From: Solibacillus cecembensis
Lineage (GTDB): Bacteria > Bacillota > Bacilli > Bacillales_A > Planococcaceae
NCBI RefSeq assembly: GCF_001439635.1
Contig: NZ_LMBZ01000003.1
Coordinates: 160,587 to 224,586 of the forward strand
DNA: 64,000 bases
Direction: 5' to 3'
Shown here: positions 61,858 to 64,000 of the stretch, one piece after another
How the letters are laid out: each line of letters starts with the position of its first letter
Numbering within the stretch: position 1 is the stretch's first letter
The notes under the pieces: generated by a model
What the model saw: only the letters and a program-made list of their open reading frames with translations
What the model was told of the DNA's origin: nothing
The model's database searches: none
Made by a program: the position numbers and the translations under genes

Positions 61858-62577
61858 CTAATCTAAATATTCGATTTTAATTTTTTTTACATAGCTAAGT
61901 TCATGAAATCGATTGTACAAATCAATCGTATTATTTGTTCGTACTGTTGAAAAGCGTACATCGATTTCGTGTAGAGTGGTGTCAGTAGCCATCACATCAC
62001 GGATGCAAAGGTTTTCAATATGCATATCATTTTGCTCCATATAATCTAATAAATTTTTGATGTTCGTAGCATGTTCTGCCAAGATGGTCAGGGAGACTTC
62101 TCTCATTCGTAACCGTTTTGGCCCGATTTTAAACAATAAAGGTGCTAAAACTTCAATTCCTACAACAACAATCAATACGGTCATGAAAGCTTGAATGTAA
62201 AAACCTGCACCAACCGCAATTCCAATGGCAGCAGCTCCCCAAATCATAGCCGCAGTTGTTAGCCCGGTAATGGTGTTGTTTTCCTTTCTTAAAATAACAC
62301 CTGCACCTAAAAATCCAATACCGCTTACTATTTGTGCGGCTAGTCGCAAAGGATCCATTGTTATATTGATATCATCTCGCGCGGGTGTCGTATAGGCAGT
62401 TTCTATCGAGATAATGGTTAACAAACAGCTAAATGTCGCGATAACTAAACTTGTTTTTAATCCAACGGGTTTCTTTTTTAGTTCCCTTTCAATCCCGATA
62501 ATCAAACTTAAAGTGGCGGCAATTAAAAGTCTAAATAATATTTCCAAAGAAAAGTCATCTACAAAAATCCACTCCAA
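61858..62577 (-). CDS. MgtC/SapB family membrane protein
   Basis: 239 aa. N-terminal four-to-five helix MgtC domain (IIGIERELKKKPVGLKTSLV, GIGFLGAGVILR, GLTTAAMIWGAAAIG) and a C-terminal ACT-like domain of ~80 residues. TTG start at 62577 has AAAGGAG about nine bases upstream. Role in Bacilli uncertain. Stop is 16 bp before the cation transporter start, same strand, probably one operon. Confidence 0.85.
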   Translation of the reverse strand: MEWIFVDDFSLEILFRLLIAATLSLIIGIERELKKKPVGLKTSLVIATFSCLLTIISIETAYTTPARDDINITMDPLRLAAQIVSGIGFLGAGVILRKENNTITGLTTAAMIWGAAAIGIAVGAGFYIQAFMTVLIVVVGIEVLAPLLFKIGPKRLRMREVSLTILAEHATNIKNLLDYMEQNDMHIENLCIRDVMATDTTLHEIDVRFSTVRTNNTIDLYNRFHELSYVKKIKIEYLD

Positions 62578-62816
62578 TCAGTTCAACTCCTTTGAAAGGT
62601 CGTTTGGACGTAAGTATGTGATTGGGAGTAAAAATAGACACCTTAATACATTGAAGGATGTGTCAAATCATCTTTTTCTAGTCTTATTAAGTGAGAGCGA
62701 GTAAAATGGATAGATGTTGTTTTAAGTTTCATCTAAATAAACGCCGAAGAATTATTTTTTATGCATTTATATAGGAAGAAACGCCAATACTAATAGTAGA
62801 AAGTTGGGATATAGTA

Positions 62817-63707
62817 ATGAACAAACCACCTATCCATCCGTATATTCCGATTTTTATCGGTGTGATTTCCGTTTCGCTGTCGGCTATATTTGTTAAATTA
62901 ACAAATGCCGAATCAGGCGTCATTGCATTTTATCGGATGTTATTTTCAGTATTAATTATGTTGCCTTTATTTATGATGAAGTATCAGCATGAACTAAAGC
63001 ACTTAACAAAACGTGATTGGATGTTCTCTTCAATTGCGGGAGTCTTTTTAGCTTTCCATTTTATTTTATGGTTTGAATCACTTAACTATACTTCTGTTGC
63101 AAGTTCTACTGTTTTAGTTACGATGCAGCCGTTATTCGCTTTTGTTGGGACCTACCTCTTTTTTAAAGAAAAAATTACACTCAAAACAATCGCTGCGGGT
63201 GTTATAGCGATTGCAGGGAGTGTTTTAATTGGCTGGGGAGATTTGCAAATTAGTGGGGATGCGCTCTATGGAGACATTTTAGCGCTTATCGCCTGTGCGC
63301 TTGTCACGGGATATTTGTTATTTGGTCAAGATGTTCGTCAAAGATTATCGTTAATTACATATACAATGGTTGTTTATTCAATTAGTACGATTACATTGTT
63401 CTTTTATGTATTGATAAAGGGTGAGTCATTCGGCCCTTATCCGGCAATGGATTGGTTTTGGTTTTTATTATTAGCAATCATACCTAATTTACTAGGTCAT
63501 AATTTATTTAATTGGTCTTTAAAATGGGTGAGTACAAATGTTATTTCGATTGCTATTTTATTTGAACCAATAGGAGCGGCGATATTGGCGATTATTATAT
63601 TTAATGAGTATTTAACGGGTACACAAATACTTGGTGGAGTCATCGTGCTATTGGGTATTATGTTATTTGTAGTAGATATTAAAAAAGTTTTTTCGAAAAA
63701 TACTTGA
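62817..63707 (+). CDS. EamA (DMT) family transporter
   Basis: 296 aa, ten hydrophobic helices in two EamA repeats (ALVTGYLL and LFEPIGAAILAIIIFNEYLTG in the second half). Exporter of small metabolites; substrate unknown. ATG 62817. Confidence 0.85.
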   Translation: MNKPPIHPYIPIFIGVISVSLSAIFVKLTNAESGVIAFYRMLFSVLIMLPLFMMKYQHELKHLTKRDWMFSSIAGVFLAFHFILWFESLNYTSVASSTVLVTMQPLFAFVGTYLFFKEKITLKTIAAGVIAIAGSVLIGWGDLQISGDALYGDILALIACALVTGYLLFGQDVRQRLSLITYTMVVYSISTITLFFYVLIKGESFGPYPAMDWFWFLLLAIIPNLLGHNLFNWSLKWVSTNVISIAILFEPIGAAILAIIIFNEYLTGTQILGGVIVLLGIMLFVVDIKKVFSKNT

Positions 63708-63715
63708 TTTAATTT

Positions 63716-63752
63716 TCCTCTTAGGGTATATTATTACTTGTCCCTAAGAGGA
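63716..63752. other. Inverted repeat after the EamA gene
   Basis: tcctcttaggg / ccctaagagga, 11-bp perfect stem without a T-run; probably the transporter's 3' end structure. Confidence 0.55.
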
Positions 63753-63785
63753 ATGTTAACTTCGAAAAGTATTTCGAAATAATGA

Positions 63786-63814
63786 TTGACTTTGAAAGGA
63801 TGATGCTTTATATT
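63786..63814 (+). promoter_or_regulatory. rRNA operon promoter P1
   Basis: TTGACT, 17-bp spacer, TATATT. First of a tandem pair about 75 bp apart, as is usual for Bacillus rrn operons. Confidence 0.75.
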
Positions 63815-63859
63815 AATGAAGTGCCTAAAACAGTATTGTGAAACTTTGAAAAAAAGTTA

Positions 63860-63888
63860 TTGACACAATAATGTGAGGGTGATAATAT
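63860..63888 (+). promoter_or_regulatory. rRNA operon promoter P2
   Basis: TTGACA, 17-bp spacer, TAATAT: near-consensus. Confidence 0.8.
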
Positions 63889-63899
63889 AAAGAAGTTGT

Positions 63900-64000
63900 T
63901 TTTCTAACATAACAACATGAACTTTGAAAACTGAACAAGCAAACGTTAATGATTTAAACGTTTAAGTGATGAACTTAAACAAATTATAGATATCAACTTT
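63900..64000 (+). other. Leader of an rRNA operon (16S starts beyond the window)
   Basis: GAACTTTGAAAACTGAACAA at 63919 is the typical boxA-like leader segment of Bacillales rrn operons, and the sequence runs to the window end without reaching the 16S start. No mature rRNA is inside the window. Confidence 0.75.

Noticed and set aside
63900..64000. 16S rRNA gene start
   Set aside because: Only promoter and leader features are present; the conserved 5' end of 16S does not occur before the window ends.

Overview
The window is a low-GC Firmicutes chromosome. Gene order follows the Bacillus subtilis yun/yut/yum/yui/yug region (yunD, yunB, lipA, yutD-E-F, yuzB/yutJ, yuzD/yutI, yutM, yumB, yuiB, yuiD, yuiE, yufK, pbpD, yuxJ, patB, yugE, yugI, yugJ). 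The CysD/CysNC type of sulfate activation and the style of the dispersed intergenic repeats suggest a spore-forming Planococcaceae such as Solibacillus or Lysinibacillus. That genus-level guess is inference, not a database result.

Layout. 1-8521: assimilatory sulfate reduction, with the cysD tail, a cysN-cysC fusion, a convergent cysQ, then an operon cobA-sirB-yezD-cysJ-cysI that makes siroheme and the sulfite reductase that uses it. 8721-21397: conserved housekeeping genes (yunF, yunD, an HD-GYP protein, yunB, lipA, the yut genes, an NADH dehydrogenase-like gene behind two Rex-like boxes, a chemotaxis receptor, NifU-like yutI). 21610-21984: the A-type Fe-S carrier gene yutM. 21888-38036: a mobile element of about 16 kb. 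38369-63707: CarD/MarR regulators on shared operators, a degenerate EAL protein, type II NADH dehydrogenase yumB, a MerR-controlled acyl-CoA ligase/dehydrogenase operon, yui genes, pbpD/yuxJ, ppiB, patB, glutamate dehydrogenase, an alcohol dehydrogenase and transporters. 63708-64000: two promoters and leader of an rRNA operon whose 16S gene would begin just past the window.

The mobile element is the most unusual part. It lies inside the 3' end of yutM between 70-bp direct repeats that differ at one base. It re-supplies the last codons of yutM with its own, different tail, and the original tail is stranded at the other end. It encodes a tyrosine recombinase at each end, an Xre repressor with three matching 20-bp operators over a strong promoter, a winged-helix protein that may act in replication, a scaffold-like protein, an SU10-type major capsid protein, a tape-measure protein, a tail-type protein and a TerS-like HTH protein. 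I see no large terminase, portal, protease, sheath, lysis or baseplate genes, so it looks like a satellite or a reduced prophage. It also holds two long ORF-free stretches: about 400 nt dense in hairpins, including UACG and GAAA tetraloops, and about 1.3 kb with three repeat families and a terminator. These are candidates for large structured RNAs and/or a replication origin. Two AT-rich genes inside it look like later cargo.
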